Positions 41,686 to 50,596 of a DNA stretch of 64,000 nucleotides are shown here, piece after piece; within the stretch, counting starts at the first letter, position 1; each line of letters starts with the position of its first letter. The stretch is from Fimenecus sp051881355. GTDB taxonomy: Bacteria > Bacillota > Clostridia > Oscillospirales > Acutalibacteraceae. The stretch spans positions 12,670 to 76,669 of the forward strand of contig JBJEPS010000026.1 in assembly GCA_051881355.1 (NCBI GenBank), read 5' to 3'. A program made the translations under genes and the position numbers. The notes beneath the pieces were generated by a model. The model searched no databases and had not been told where the DNA came from. It saw only the letters and a list, made by a program, of their open reading frames with translations.

Positions 41686-43656
41686 TTATGCGACATCTTC
41701 CGAAGCTTCCGAAACGGGGATATCCTCGGCTTGCGTTTGCGGCGCTGTCGGCTGTGCAAAGGAGGCGGCAGCGGCACGTTCAGACAGTTCCGGCAAATTT
41801 TCTAATGCAGCGGAAACCTGTTCGCTGTTGGCACTTGTACTGAAGCTATTCCCCAAAGAACCGATAACTTCGCCGATTTTATCGGTAATTCCGCTAAGCG
41901 CGCTTTCCGCGTCGTCGGTACTGCTGCCGGCTTGCTCTGTGAGTCCGCTGACAGCGTCCTGAATTTGGTCGGCACTGAAGGCAGGTTCTGTTACAGTTTC
42001 CACCCCTGCATAGACATCCATAATCATTTGTGCGTCGGTATGGCTGATTTTACTGTTCCCATCCATATCGGCAGCTTCCTGTGCCAACGGCGAAAGGGTG
42101 TCAAGTGAATGAATATAGCGCAACGTGATGCGCGCGTCCACCAAATTGACTTTGCCGTCAAAATTCACATCACCGCGCAGCATGGCAAGGGGCGAAAGCA
42201 CCTTGGTTTCTTCGTTATACAGCATAAATTGCGGATAATCGGGATTGGAATTGACATCGACCTGTTCATCGGTGGTCAGCAACCAAATATAGAATTTGCA
42301 TTGATTTTGGCTGTTGTCAAAATCAACATGTTTCATATTCTTGATAAACCAAGTATTGTCGGGTAAAAAGCAGGTTGAAGCATCAATCACGCGGTCGGGC
42401 GAAACATATTTGCCGTCTTCCACAGACGCAGGCAAGGTTTCGCCGAGATTTGCACAAGTGGCATATCCGCTCGTGTGCATGGTTTCAATGACCTGGTCGC
42501 TCGTTTGTGCAGAAGTGGTGGCAACCGGTGCGATTTGGAAATTATAGTTTGATACAATCGCCACATTGACGCCTGCTGCTTGAGCAGCTTTCAGGGTATT
42601 TTCCGCATTTACCTGTACCAAATGATACGCATCGATTTTTGCGGAAAGCGCAAGCTTTTGGGCATCGGTGGAATCCATGCGTGCAAACATAAATTCTTTG
42701 GCACCCTCAAAATCTTCCGCAGGGACAAACGACCATATGCCCGGATTATAGCCGTAGGCGGGAATTAAACATTCGGTGAAAATGCGGTCTTGTTCGGCGG
42801 CATACAAATCGTCAATCAAGGCGATAATCTGCTTTACGATTCCCGTGGAACCGAAAATTCGACTTAAAGTATCCGTACCGACGGCTTGGGTGAGCATATT
42901 GTACAGCCCTTCTTCATCAATTTGGACGCCGCCTTGGAACAGCGCGCCGATGTAAGAAAGCCCCGTAAATGCCGAAGAAATCATGGTCACATTGGAGACG
43001 TCGTTCGAACCGTATTTCGCAAGATAGGCAGAAACCATTACGCCGCCCATGCTGATGCCGGAAATAGACACCTTGTCACAGTTCTGAACATCTTTGATGT
43101 GCTGTACCCATTCGTTGATTTCATCTGCGATATCCATCGGATCTAAACGCCAGTCTATTCCATAGATATAGACTTTATCTGCCCCGACTGCATCTACTGC
43201 AGCGTACAGAATATCTTTTTCGAACGCATCGGATTGCCCGACAGTTTCTACGCCGTAGGTTGCAACCGATTCCGGGAACTGGTATTTAAGCTGCACCTCC
43301 GGGTGTTTCACAGTACCGTCCGGATTGCAGGCGGTTTCGTCAAACAACTCGTTGATAATAGGCAGCGCTTCATCACAGAACGCATCGTAATCCGCCTGTG
43401 TGCGACTGCTTGCAAGCAGAGTTAAGAGGGACGGTGCAACCGCCGCAACCGTGCTTACAACTTTCTCGTTGTTGTGCGGAAATGTTGACTCTCCGGTTTC
43501 TGTGTTTTGCAATACAAATTCCGTAAATCCCGTCACGATTAAGATAGGATTCGCGTCATCATTGTCTGCCGCTGCGAGAGATGGGACAACCGTCAGTACG
43601 GCGAGTGTGAGCACCAACAGTACGCTGAGCAGTTTTTTCCAGAGATTTTTTTGCAT
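41686..43656 (-). CDS. secreted dockerin-bearing alpha/beta hydrolase
   Basis: This 656-residue protein has a signal peptide (1 to about 28), an LCAT/PGAP1-like hydrolase domain with GIDWRLDPMDIADEINEW and the nucleophile S202 in SISGISMGG, then a type I dockerin (about 493-552). The dockerin shows two Ca-binding repeats, DVNFDGKVNLVDARITLRYI and DMDGNSKISHTDAQMIMDVY. A 104-residue Ser/Ala/Glu-rich tail follows. The dockerin means it should dock on a cohesin, as in cellulosomal Ruminococcus-type bacteria; no cohesin lies in this window. ATG 43656 follows GGGGGGAGG. The substrate is unknown. Confidence 0.88.
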   Translation of the reverse strand: MQKNLWKKLLSVLLVLTLAVLTVVPSLAAADNDDANPILIVTGFTEFVLQNTETGESTFPHNNEKVVSTVAAVAPSLLTLLASSRTQADYDAFCDEALPIINELFDETACNPDGTVKHPEVQLKYQFPESVATYGVETVGQSDAFEKDILYAAVDAVGADKVYIYGIDWRLDPMDIADEINEWVQHIKDVQNCDKVSISGISMGGVMVSAYLAKYGSNDVSNVTMISSAFTGLSYIGALFQGGVQIDEEGLYNMLTQAVGTDTLSRIFGSTGIVKQIIALIDDLYAAEQDRIFTECLIPAYGYNPGIWSFVPAEDFEGAKEFMFARMDSTDAQKLALSAKIDAYHLVQVNAENTLKAAQAAGVNVAIVSNYNFQIAPVATTSAQTSDQVIETMHTSGYATCANLGETLPASVEDGKYVSPDRVIDASTCFLPDNTWFIKNMKHVDFDNSQNQCKFYIWLLTTDEQVDVNSNPDYPQFMLYNEETKVLSPLAMLRGDVNFDGKVNLVDARITLRYIHSLDTLSPLAQEAADMDGNSKISHTDAQMIMDVYAGVETVTEPAFSADQIQDAVSGLTEQAGSSTDDAESALSGITDKIGEVIGSLGNSFSTSANSEQVSAALENLPELSERAAAASFAQPTAPQTQAEDIPVSEASEDVA

Positions 43657-43808
43657 TTTAGAATTCCTCCCCCCGTAAAGGCACGCAGAGCCGAACACAA
43701 ATCCCGCTTACATTTTGCTGCATACGGTTACCTGCCTAAAACGGAAATATATAGATACACAATAATACTATCACAATTCACAAAAAAATGCAATTAAAAA
43801 CATAAAAA

Positions 43809-44735
43809 TTATTCTGAAAACACAGTTGCCACTTGTTTTTCGCAAACATCAGGCGAGTACTGCCAGCGGTCTATATGGGTGATTTCGGGATAGGAAAAGG
43901 CATACTTGACTGCGGCGGGTGGAAAACGGTCTACTAAAATCAACTTGATTTTTAACCGTGCAGGATTGATGCTTTTGATAAACACGCTTGCCGTGTCCCC
44001 CGCCGCCACCCCGGGCACATATTCCGCAAGCCCTGCCAGATTCGGCGCAAGCTCCACGAATATCCCGTATTTTTCCACGGAACGCACAACCCCGGAAACG
44101 GTTTCACCGGCGGAAAAACGCGCGGCGTTTTCTGCCCAAGTCCCAAGCAGTTCCTTGTGGGACAGCGTAATGCGCCCGGCTTCGTCGATGCTTTTGAGCA
44201 CCGCGCGAATTTGCTGTCCGACAAAAAAGCGGGCAGACGGGTGCGGAATGCGGGAAACCGAAATGCTGTCAATCGGTAAAAGTGCAGGCAGACCCGCCCC
44301 GACGTCACAAAATGCGCCGAACGGCTCTAAACGGGTAATGACTGCATCGATGACATCTCCCGGTTGCAGCTTTTGAAGATATTGTATGCGGCAGTCTGCC
44401 TGCACGGCACGGCGGCTGAGTACGGCGGTGCGATTGCCGGTTTCGTCATCGTGGAAGCCAATGATTTTAAAACAAACCGGCTTGTTGACGCGGGAAATGA
44501 CGGCGATATCCCGTACTGTGCCCTCTGCAATTCCCAGCGCACATTCCGCACGCGGCATAAAGCCGTGCGTATCGCCTAAATCAATATGTAAATTGTGCTC
44601 GCGGTCACAGCGCACAGCGCGTGCTTCCAGCACCGTTTCGTCATAAAAGGCTTCGCGCAGCCTCGAGAAGCTGGATATATTTTGTTGGTTCTCCGCGGTG
44701 TCAAACAATATGCCCTCCGGCAAATAGGTTTTCAT
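43809..44735 (-). CDS. S1-domain RNA-binding protein
   Basis: This 308-residue protein has one diverged and two clear S1 domains: PGDVIDAVITRLEPFGAFCD ... GRITLSHKELLGTW and AGETVSGVVRSVEKYGIFVE. It resembles the short RpsA/YpfD-like proteins of Clostridia that bind RNA and may associate with ribosomes. ATG 44735 follows GGTGAG. A hairpin-forming repeat TTTTACAG-N24-CTGTAAAA (44761-44800) lies in its 5' region. Confidence 0.85.
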   Translation of the reverse strand: MKTYLPEGILFDTAENQQNISSFSRLREAFYDETVLEARAVRCDREHNLHIDLGDTHGFMPRAECALGIAEGTVRDIAVISRVNKPVCFKIIGFHDDETGNRTAVLSRRAVQADCRIQYLQKLQPGDVIDAVITRLEPFGAFCDVGAGLPALLPIDSISVSRIPHPSARFFVGQQIRAVLKSIDEAGRITLSHKELLGTWAENAARFSAGETVSGVVRSVEKYGIFVELAPNLAGLAEYVPGVAAGDTASVFIKSINPARLKIKLILVDRFPPAAVKYAFSYPEITHIDRWQYSPDVCEKQVATVFSE

Positions 44736-44760
44736 ACAGCTCACCCGTTATCTTAATGAA

Positions 44761-44800
44761 TTTTACAGTCTTTTCATATATATGCGCCTGTGCTGTAAAA
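44761..44800. repeat. 8-bp inverted repeat upstream of the S1 gene
   Basis: TTTTACAG and CTGTAAAA are perfect inverted copies separated by 24 bp, about 26 bp before the S1 start. It may be an operator or a 5' UTR stem. Confidence 0.4.
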
Positions 44801-44909
44801 TAGAAACGGGTTTTGTGTATATCGGCGGTGGATTGCAGTCCTGATCTTCCAGAAACTTCGGTTATTCTGAAAAGAACCTTTCTCTTTGACGATTATATTC
44901 TTTTTATGT

Positions 44910-45254
44910 TTATTGTTTTTTTAGTTCTTTTGCATAGGATATAACGGAAGCGGTTCCGCGGCTTTTTCCGTCCCAAAAGCAAATGACATAGTCACAGGCT
45001 TTCACCATCTGCAAATTCCGTTTTGGACCGGCACTTTTGCCGTATTTTTGCCAATCGGCGAGATAGCGTTCTATACGAAATCCGTTTTCATTTGCATATC
45101 TCTCGCCCAGCATATCTGCACCTTTGCAACCGCCGGATAGGAAAACGAGGGCGTATCTTTCCCGAATTTTCTTTATACACATTTCTATGTATACTTTTGC
45201 ATCATCATAATCATCATACTCTCTGCATCCGGCAACTACAATTCGTTTTATCAT
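44910..45254 (-). CDS. DUF2493 / SLOG-family nucleotide-binding protein
   Basis: This 114-residue protein has a Rossmann-like fold with VAGCREYDDY at the N-terminus, the loop LSGGCKGADMLGERYA and VICFWDGKSRGTASVI. It matches DUF2493 (YspA/cpYpsA-like SLOG), which is thought to bind a nucleotide-derived ligand and is often carried on mobile DNA. The gene is AT-rich with AGA/ATA codons unlike its neighbours. It diverges from the XRE regulator. Confidence 0.8.
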   Translation of the reverse strand: MIKRIVVAGCREYDDYDDAKVYIEMCIKKIRERYALVFLSGGCKGADMLGERYANENGFRIERYLADWQKYGKSAGPKRNLQMVKACDYVICFWDGKSRGTASVISYAKELKKQ

Positions 45255-45301
45255 AGCATTACCTTTATATATTTATATAAGTATATGTTTATTTAGATGA
45301 A

Positions 45302-45330
45302 TTGGCAATAAAATATACCTCTAATAAAAT
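45302..45330 (+). promoter_or_regulatory. promoter of the XRE regulator
   Basis: TTGGCA (45302-45307), 17 bp and TAAAAT (45325-45330) in a very AT-rich divergent spacer. Confidence 0.5.
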
Positions 45331-45356
45331 AAATATAAGAGGTGTAAAATAGCAGT

Positions 45357-45557
45357 ATGATTTATTTAACATTGGATAAAGCGCTGGAAAAATACGGGCT
45401 TTCGAGATATGAGTTGGCGAAAAGAACAGGTATACAATATCAAATCATAGATCATTATTATAAGAATAAGGTAAAAAGATACGACGGTTTTGTCCTCGAC
45501 AGAATTTGTGCGGCAATCGGCTGCCCAATTTCAGAGATAATCGAGTATAAAAAGTAA
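45357..45557 (+). CDS. XRE/Cro-type HTH regulator (66 aa)
   Basis: A single HTH domain fills the protein: LDKALEKYGLSRYELAKRTG, then IQYQIIDHYYKNKVKRYDGF and an AIGCPISEIIEYKK end, the HTH_26 form. ATG 45357 follows AGAGGTG. It probably controls itself and the divergent DUF2493 gene. Low GC suggests horizontal origin for the pair. Confidence 0.85.
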   Translation: MIYLTLDKALEKYGLSRYELAKRTGIQYQIIDHYYKNKVKRYDGFVLDRICAAIGCPISEIIEYKK

Positions 45558-45586
45558 AAGCAGAGCAATTTGTTGCTCTGCTTTTT
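45556..45586 (+). terminator. terminator after the XRE gene
   Basis: AAAAGCAGAGCAA/TTGCTCTGCTTTT around TTTG, with more T following, starts within the stop codon. Confidence 0.85.
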
Positions 45587-45626
45587 TCTTTCCGTTTTAC
45601 GAAAATTGCAAATAAACGGCACCTCC

Positions 45627-45751
45627 CACAGGAAATACGGTATACAGGATATTCAGCAGATAGATATTTGCCAATATACTCGCAAAAATATCTATCTATT
45701 ATACGGAAACCATCTGTGCCGCGCTTGCTTTTTCATAGGAAATACGGTATA
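45627..45751. repeat. 18-bp direct repeats flanking a 12-bp inverted repeat
   Basis: CAYAGGAAATACGGTATA occurs at 45627-45644 and 45734-45751 (one mismatch). Between them AGATAGATATTT/AAATATCTATCT (45658-45669 with 45686-45697) is a perfect inverted repeat. The second direct copy contains the -10 of the next gene. Confidence 0.6.
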
Positions 45752-45753
45752 AT
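45725..45753 (+). promoter_or_regulatory. promoter of the 434-aa membrane protein gene
   Basis: TTGCTT (45725-45730), 17 bp and TATAAT (45748-45753). Confidence 0.65.
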
Positions 45754-45818
45754 CCAAACATATATATGTATTTTTGCGCGTCGAAGGGCGCCGACTTCAG
45801 GAAAGGCGGTTATGAACC

Positions 45819-47123
45819 TTGGGTTCCGAAAAAGAAACGGTGCAGGCACCGAAAAATAAAACCTCAGCGAAAAAAAACGTTATCACCGTGGTAATGGTAC
45901 TGGTTGCCGCCGCGGCGGCAGTCGCGGTTTGGTGGCTGTATGCGAATCCGCAGCAACAGCAAGGCAATACGGAAACAGCCAATCTCAGTGAAAAGCTGGA
46001 TTCCATATTGGTTACACGAAAAATCACCAATATTCCCTTTATGGCGACGGACCTTGAAAATGTGTTTTATACGGCGGACGCAGCGGGGAATATCGTCTAT
46101 TACGAGCTTGTGAACGGGGAATATACGGAAATTGAACCGACCGGCACAATGGAGCTGACGGTGCCCTTAAGCGGACAGCAAATTCCCGTAAAAATCGCAT
46201 ACATGGAACGCGACGGTGTTCTTACGGGATTTGGGCTGTTCACCTCAGAGGGAATAGATACAAGCGTCTATATCTATAATTTCGTGATGTTTAAGGTTTG
46301 CAATCTGCCCGTGGCTTACGCGGCGGACGGCAAATGCCTGTTGCTTGCACACACCAATCGGCAGAATGCCTATACGATGGATACCGTTTGGGAGGAAGCG
46401 TATGTGCTCAACCGTGCAGACGGTACAACAGAGCGTTTTCTCAGCGAAAACAACCGCACCCTCGGTATGAACGGTGCGGTGCGTTCCGATTTCTGCATGA
46501 TTACCGATACGGCACTGTCTGCGCAGACGGCGGTTATCCCGTTTTTGTCGGCGCGCGGTCGCGAACAGTCGAGCGACACAAATGCGGCGCTGGATATTTA
46601 TGTGAAAAACGGAGACAAAGAAACGCTCGCCGCGCAAAATGCCATCGGCAGATATGTAAAACCGTTGGAAAACGGTGCGGTTGCCTTTATTCGTAAAACC
46701 GACGGCGGATTTGAAACTGTCAAATCCGAAAATGGGACGGAGACCGTTATTTCTTCGTTTTATTCGGGATTCGGCACGGCATGCATTCGCAACGGCGATT
46801 GGATTTTGTCCAAAGAGGACGGGCGCGTGTACTCGACCTATGATACGCGTTCCTACACACCGACGGGCTATAAAATCAATCCGTTGGTTTTTGCCGTCAG
46901 TCCCGACGAAAAATATATTGTGATGGCGGGCACGGTGACCAATGCGTTGGATTATCAAATCTATGTGTACAACACCGAAACCGGCAAATACGCGACCTTT
47001 AATGAAACCAACTATGCGGCGCACAACAATATGCGCTTTATTGACAACACAACCGTGACCTACTATGTGCTCAATGTGGACGGGTATGAAAATGTTGTGT
47101 TAGACGTATCAAAAGTTAAATAA
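45819..47123 (+). CDS. single-pass membrane protein, propeller-like outer domain
   Basis: I cannot name this 434-residue protein. A basic cytoplasmic head (1-19) precedes a membrane segment (about 20-42, ITVVMVLVAAAAAVAVWWLY). The outer part is strand-rich with repeated blades such as DLENVFYTADAAGNIVYYEL and SPDEKYIVMAGTVTNALDYQ, suggesting a beta-propeller. The start is TTG at 45819, behind AAAGGCGG. It ends 11 bp before a HAD phosphatase gene. Confidence 0.8.
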   Translation: MGSEKETVQAPKNKTSAKKNVITVVMVLVAAAAAVAVWWLYANPQQQQGNTETANLSEKLDSILVTRKITNIPFMATDLENVFYTADAAGNIVYYELVNGEYTEIEPTGTMELTVPLSGQQIPVKIAYMERDGVLTGFGLFTSEGIDTSVYIYNFVMFKVCNLPVAYAADGKCLLLAHTNRQNAYTMDTVWEEAYVLNRADGTTERFLSENNRTLGMNGAVRSDFCMITDTALSAQTAVIPFLSARGREQSSDTNAALDIYVKNGDKETLAAQNAIGRYVKPLENGAVAFIRKTDGGFETVKSENGTETVISSFYSGFGTACIRNGDWILSKEDGRVYSTYDTRSYTPTGYKINPLVFAVSPDEKYIVMAGTVTNALDYQIYVYNTETGKYATFNETNYAAHNNMRFIDNTTVTYYVLNVDGYENVVLDVSKVK

Positions 47124-47134
47124 AGGAGAAACGC

Positions 47135-47788
47135 ATGTTGCAATGCAAAGCCGTCCTGTTTGATTTTGACGGCACGCTGGTGGACTCGTCCGAGGGGATT
47201 TTCAAAAGTCTGATTTACGCTTTTCAAGCGGACGGCAAGCCTATACCCGACGAAACCACGCTGCGCAAATTCATCGGTCCGCCGATTTATGACAGCTTTA
47301 AAAATCTGTTTGGCTACAAGGACGAAAAAATTGACTATATGATAGCGAAATACCGGGAGCGCTACCGCGCAATCGGTTACCGTGAGGTCGAGGTGTACGA
47401 CGGCATACCTGCACTTTTAGCGCGGTTGCATCAAAGTGGTATCAAAATCGCCACCGCGTCCTCCAAGCCGACGGTATTTATCGAAAAAATCTTAGAGGAG
47501 CGAAATTTGCTTTCGTATTTCTCTTACCTCGGCGGCACGGATTTTGACAACATTTCGTCAGACAAAACCGTCATCGTGCAAAACGCAATGGACGCCCTCG
47601 GCGTTTCGCCGAAAGACACGGTGATGGTCGGCGACCGCTTGTATGATATTCGCGGCGCGAAAGGTGCAAATGTGCCCTGCATTGCCGTGCTGTACGGCTT
47701 CGGCAGCCGCGAGGAATTCTTAGAATACGGTGCGGACTATATCGTCAGTACCCCTCAAGAAATAGAAAATTTGATTTTCGGAGTGTGA
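47135..47788 (+). CDS. HAD-family phosphatase (phosphoglycolate phosphatase-like)
   Basis: This 217-residue protein has all HAD motifs: FDFDGTLVDSS with nucleophile D10 and D12, the threonine/serine in IATASSKP, a lysine region SDKTVIVQ, and MVGDRLYDIRGAKGANV. The cap domain is the alpha-helical C1 type. The substrate is unknown; phosphoglycolate or a nucleotide is likely. ATG 47135 follows AAAGGAG. Confidence 0.9.
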   Translation: MLQCKAVLFDFDGTLVDSSEGIFKSLIYAFQADGKPIPDETTLRKFIGPPIYDSFKNLFGYKDEKIDYMIAKYRERYRAIGYREVEVYDGIPALLARLHQSGIKIATASSKPTVFIEKILEERNLLSYFSYLGGTDFDNISSDKTVIVQNAMDALGVSPKDTVMVGDRLYDIRGAKGANVPCIAVLYGFGSREEFLEYGADYIVSTPQEIENLIFGV

Positions 47789-47792
47789 CAGT

Positions 47793-49067
47793 ATGGCTTC
47801 TCCGCTTGCGGACAGACTCCGCCCCGAACAGCTTGTCGATATGGTCGGGCAAACACATTTGCTCGGCGAAAATATGCCGCTCCGCAACATCGTGGAGTCC
47901 GGCACGTTGCCCAATATGATTTTTTACGGACCGTCGGGCACGGGTAAAACCACGCTGGCGCGCATCATCGCCAAAACAACCGACCGCACCTTGCGCAAAT
48001 TAAACGGGACAAATGCCTCAACGGCGGATATTAAAGAAATTGTCGGGGAGCTGGGCACCCTCGCCGCGCCGAACGGTATTTTACTGTATTTGGACGAAAT
48101 TCAGTATTTCAACAAAAAGCAGCAGCAGTCACTTTTAGAATATATTGAAAACGGCGCGATTACGCTGATCGCTTCCACCACGGAAAACCCGTATTTTTAT
48201 GTATACAGTGCGATTTTAAGCCGTTCGACGGTGTTTGAATTCAAATCGGTTACACCCGAGGAGATTGTGCCCGCCGTAAAACGCGCCTTTTTGTTTTTAG
48301 AAGAGGAACAGCACATAAAAATCGACTTTACCGATGAAATTTGCCTGCAAATTGCCACAGCCGCGGGCGGCGATGTGCGAAAATCTTTGAATTTTGCCGA
48401 GCTTGCGGTGCTTGCCATCAAGCCCGATGAAAACGGAAACAAGCAAATTACCGCCGAAGCGGTTACGGCGATTACGGGCAATAACACATTTCACTATGAC
48501 CGCGCAGGCGACGAGCATTACGATGTCATTTCCGCATTTCAAAAATCCATGCGCGGGTCCGACCCCGACGCTGCGCTGCATTATTTGGCACGACTGCTGG
48601 AGGGCGGCGATTTGCCCTCAGCGGTACGGCGGTTAATGGTTTGCGCGTGCGAGGATGTGGGGCTTGCCTATCCGCAGATTATCCCGATTGTGAAAGCCGC
48701 ATGCGATATAGCACTCGCTGTGGGGCTGCCCGAAGCGAAAATTCCGCTTGCCGATGCGGTCGTGTTGGTTGCGACCTCGCCGAAATCCAACACAGCGCAC
48801 GACGCGATTTTTGCCGCGTGTGAGGACGTGCAAAAGGGAAATTACGGGCGAATTCCGCGCTGTTTGCAAAATATGCATTATGACGGGGACGATGTGAAAA
48901 ACAAGGGGCAATTCTACAAGTATCCGCACGAGTACCCGAACCGCTGGGTCGAGCAGCAGTATCTGCCCGACGCGCTCTTAGGCAAACAGTATTATCACTT
49001 CGGTGATAATCGTACCGAACAGGCGGCAAAGGCGTATTGGGACGCGATTAAAGGCGGCGAAAAATAG
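47793..49067 (+). CDS. rarA: replication-associated recombination protein RarA
   Basis: This 424-residue AAA+ ATPase acts at stalled forks. Walker A is GPSGTGKT (46-53), Walker B LYLDEIQYFNKKQQQSLLEY, sensor 1 IASTTENP, and the C-terminal MgsA domain includes HYLARLLEGGD-like text and GKQYYHFGDN. It starts 4 bp after the HAD gene. Confidence 0.92.
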   Translation: MASPLADRLRPEQLVDMVGQTHLLGENMPLRNIVESGTLPNMIFYGPSGTGKTTLARIIAKTTDRTLRKLNGTNASTADIKEIVGELGTLAAPNGILLYLDEIQYFNKKQQQSLLEYIENGAITLIASTTENPYFYVYSAILSRSTVFEFKSVTPEEIVPAVKRAFLFLEEEQHIKIDFTDEICLQIATAAGGDVRKSLNFAELAVLAIKPDENGNKQITAEAVTAITGNNTFHYDRAGDEHYDVISAFQKSMRGSDPDAALHYLARLLEGGDLPSAVRRLMVCACEDVGLAYPQIIPIVKAACDIALAVGLPEAKIPLADAVVLVATSPKSNTAHDAIFAACEDVQKGNYGRIPRCLQNMHYDGDDVKNKGQFYKYPHEYPNRWVEQQYLPDALLGKQYYHFGDNRTEQAAKAYWDAIKGGEK

Positions 49068-49092
49068 TCCGTCTCACTTAGGAGTATTGCGT

Positions 49093-50580
49093 ATGAAAGA
49101 GAAAGCACCCAAAGAACCGAAAATCCGTTCCGTACAGTTCAATTTTGTGATGAACGCGATTTTAACCGTTTCTTCCATTATTTTTCCGATGATTACCTTT
49201 CCGTATGCGTCCCGCGTGCTGTCGGTGGCGGGGTACGGCAAGGTTTCGTTTGCAACGTCTGTACTGACCTATTTTGCCATGTTCGCCTCTTTAGGCATAC
49301 CGAATTACGGTATTCGCGCGTGCGCGCGGGTGCGTGACGACAAGGTCAAGCTTTCGCGCACGGCGCAGGAACTGATTATTATCAATTTAATTACTTCGGC
49401 AATTACTTATGCTGCGTTTTTTGTGTCGCTGTTCTTTGTGGAGCGCTTTCAGCAGGATAAAACGCTGCTCATCATCAACAGCGCCTCGATTATTCTAAAC
49501 ACTTTGGGCGTAACGTGGCTGTATTCGGCACTCGAACAGTATTCCTACATCACGGTGCGCAACATTCTTTGTAAACTGCTGTCCATTATTTTGATGTTTA
49601 TTTTTGTGCATAATCCGTCGGATTATGTGATTTACGGCGCGATTGCTATGGTGGCGTCGGGCGGCTCCAACCTACTGAATTTTCTCAATATCCGCAAGCT
49701 GATTATCGTAAAGCCGCTGGGAGGGTATCATTTCAAACAGCATCTTAAACCGATATTTGTTTTTTTTGCCACCTCGGTTGCCATCAGCGTGTATACCAAT
49801 TTGGACACCGTGATGCTCGGCTTTATGACCGACGACACGCAAACCGGACTTTACAGCGCGGCAGTCAAGGTAAAAAATCTGCTGTGCAGTGTGGTTTCCT
49901 CTTTGGGAACGGTGCTGTTACCACGGTTGTCTTTGTATGTGCGCAACGAGGAGTCGGACAAGTTTTACGAAACGCTTTCCAAGGTGCTCAATTTCTTACT
50001 GTTAATCAGTATGCCGCTGACGGTGTATTTTCTGTTTTTTGCACGCACTTCCATTTTGCTGTTCTCAGGTGCGGAATATGAGACGGCTACCCCTGCCATG
50101 CAGCTTTTAATGCCGACGGTATTCTTTATCGCCTTAAGCGGGTTGACAGGCAATCAAATTTTGGTACCGCTCGGTCGGGAAAAAGCCGTGATGGTGTCGG
50201 TGATTTGCGGCGCTGTGGTGGATTTCGGACTCAACTGGATTTTTATTCCGAAATGGGGCGCGGCGGGCGCGGCGGCGGCAACCATGGTTGCCGAATTGGT
50301 GGTGTTGGTTGTGCAGCTTTGTTTCCTGCAAAAGACGGCTTTGCGCGTTGCGCGCGGCGTGAAATACCGCCCGATTTTGATAAGCCTTTTGGGCGCAACC
50401 GTGACCGGCTTTTTGTGCCTGCGGTATTTGCCGATTTCCTCGTATTTTTGGATGCTTGCAGTCAGCGCGGTGCTGTTCTTTGGGGTGTACGGCGTGCTGT
50501 TGCTTTTGCAAAAGGAAGCATTTTTGACCGAGAATTTGCAGTTGGCTGTGGGGTTTGTCAAAGAGAAACTAAAAAAATAA
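49093..50580 (+). CDS. polysaccharide flippase (Wzx/MVF type)
   Basis: This 495-residue protein has about 12-14 membrane segments, beginning SVQFNFVMNAILTVSSIIFP and containing the family motif TFPYASRVLSVAGYGKVSFA. It would flip lipid-linked glycan units across the membrane for capsule or wall polysaccharide. ATG 49093 follows AGGAG at 8 nt; the longer frame starts inside rarA. No glycosyltransferases lie nearby, so its glycan is unknown. Confidence 0.9.
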   Translation: MKEKAPKEPKIRSVQFNFVMNAILTVSSIIFPMITFPYASRVLSVAGYGKVSFATSVLTYFAMFASLGIPNYGIRACARVRDDKVKLSRTAQELIIINLITSAITYAAFFVSLFFVERFQQDKTLLIINSASIILNTLGVTWLYSALEQYSYITVRNILCKLLSIILMFIFVHNPSDYVIYGAIAMVASGGSNLLNFLNIRKLIIVKPLGGYHFKQHLKPIFVFFATSVAISVYTNLDTVMLGFMTDDTQTGLYSAAVKVKNLLCSVVSSLGTVLLPRLSLYVRNEESDKFYETLSKVLNFLLLISMPLTVYFLFFARTSILLFSGAEYETATPAMQLLMPTVFFIALSGLTGNQILVPLGREKAVMVSVICGAVVDFGLNWIFIPKWGAAGAAAATMVAELVVLVVQLCFLQKTALRVARGVKYRPILISLLGATVTGFLCLRYLPISSYFWMLAVSAVLFFGVYGVLLLLQKEAFLTENLQLAVGFVKEKLKK

Positions 50581-50596
50581 TACGGAGGGGAATCCA

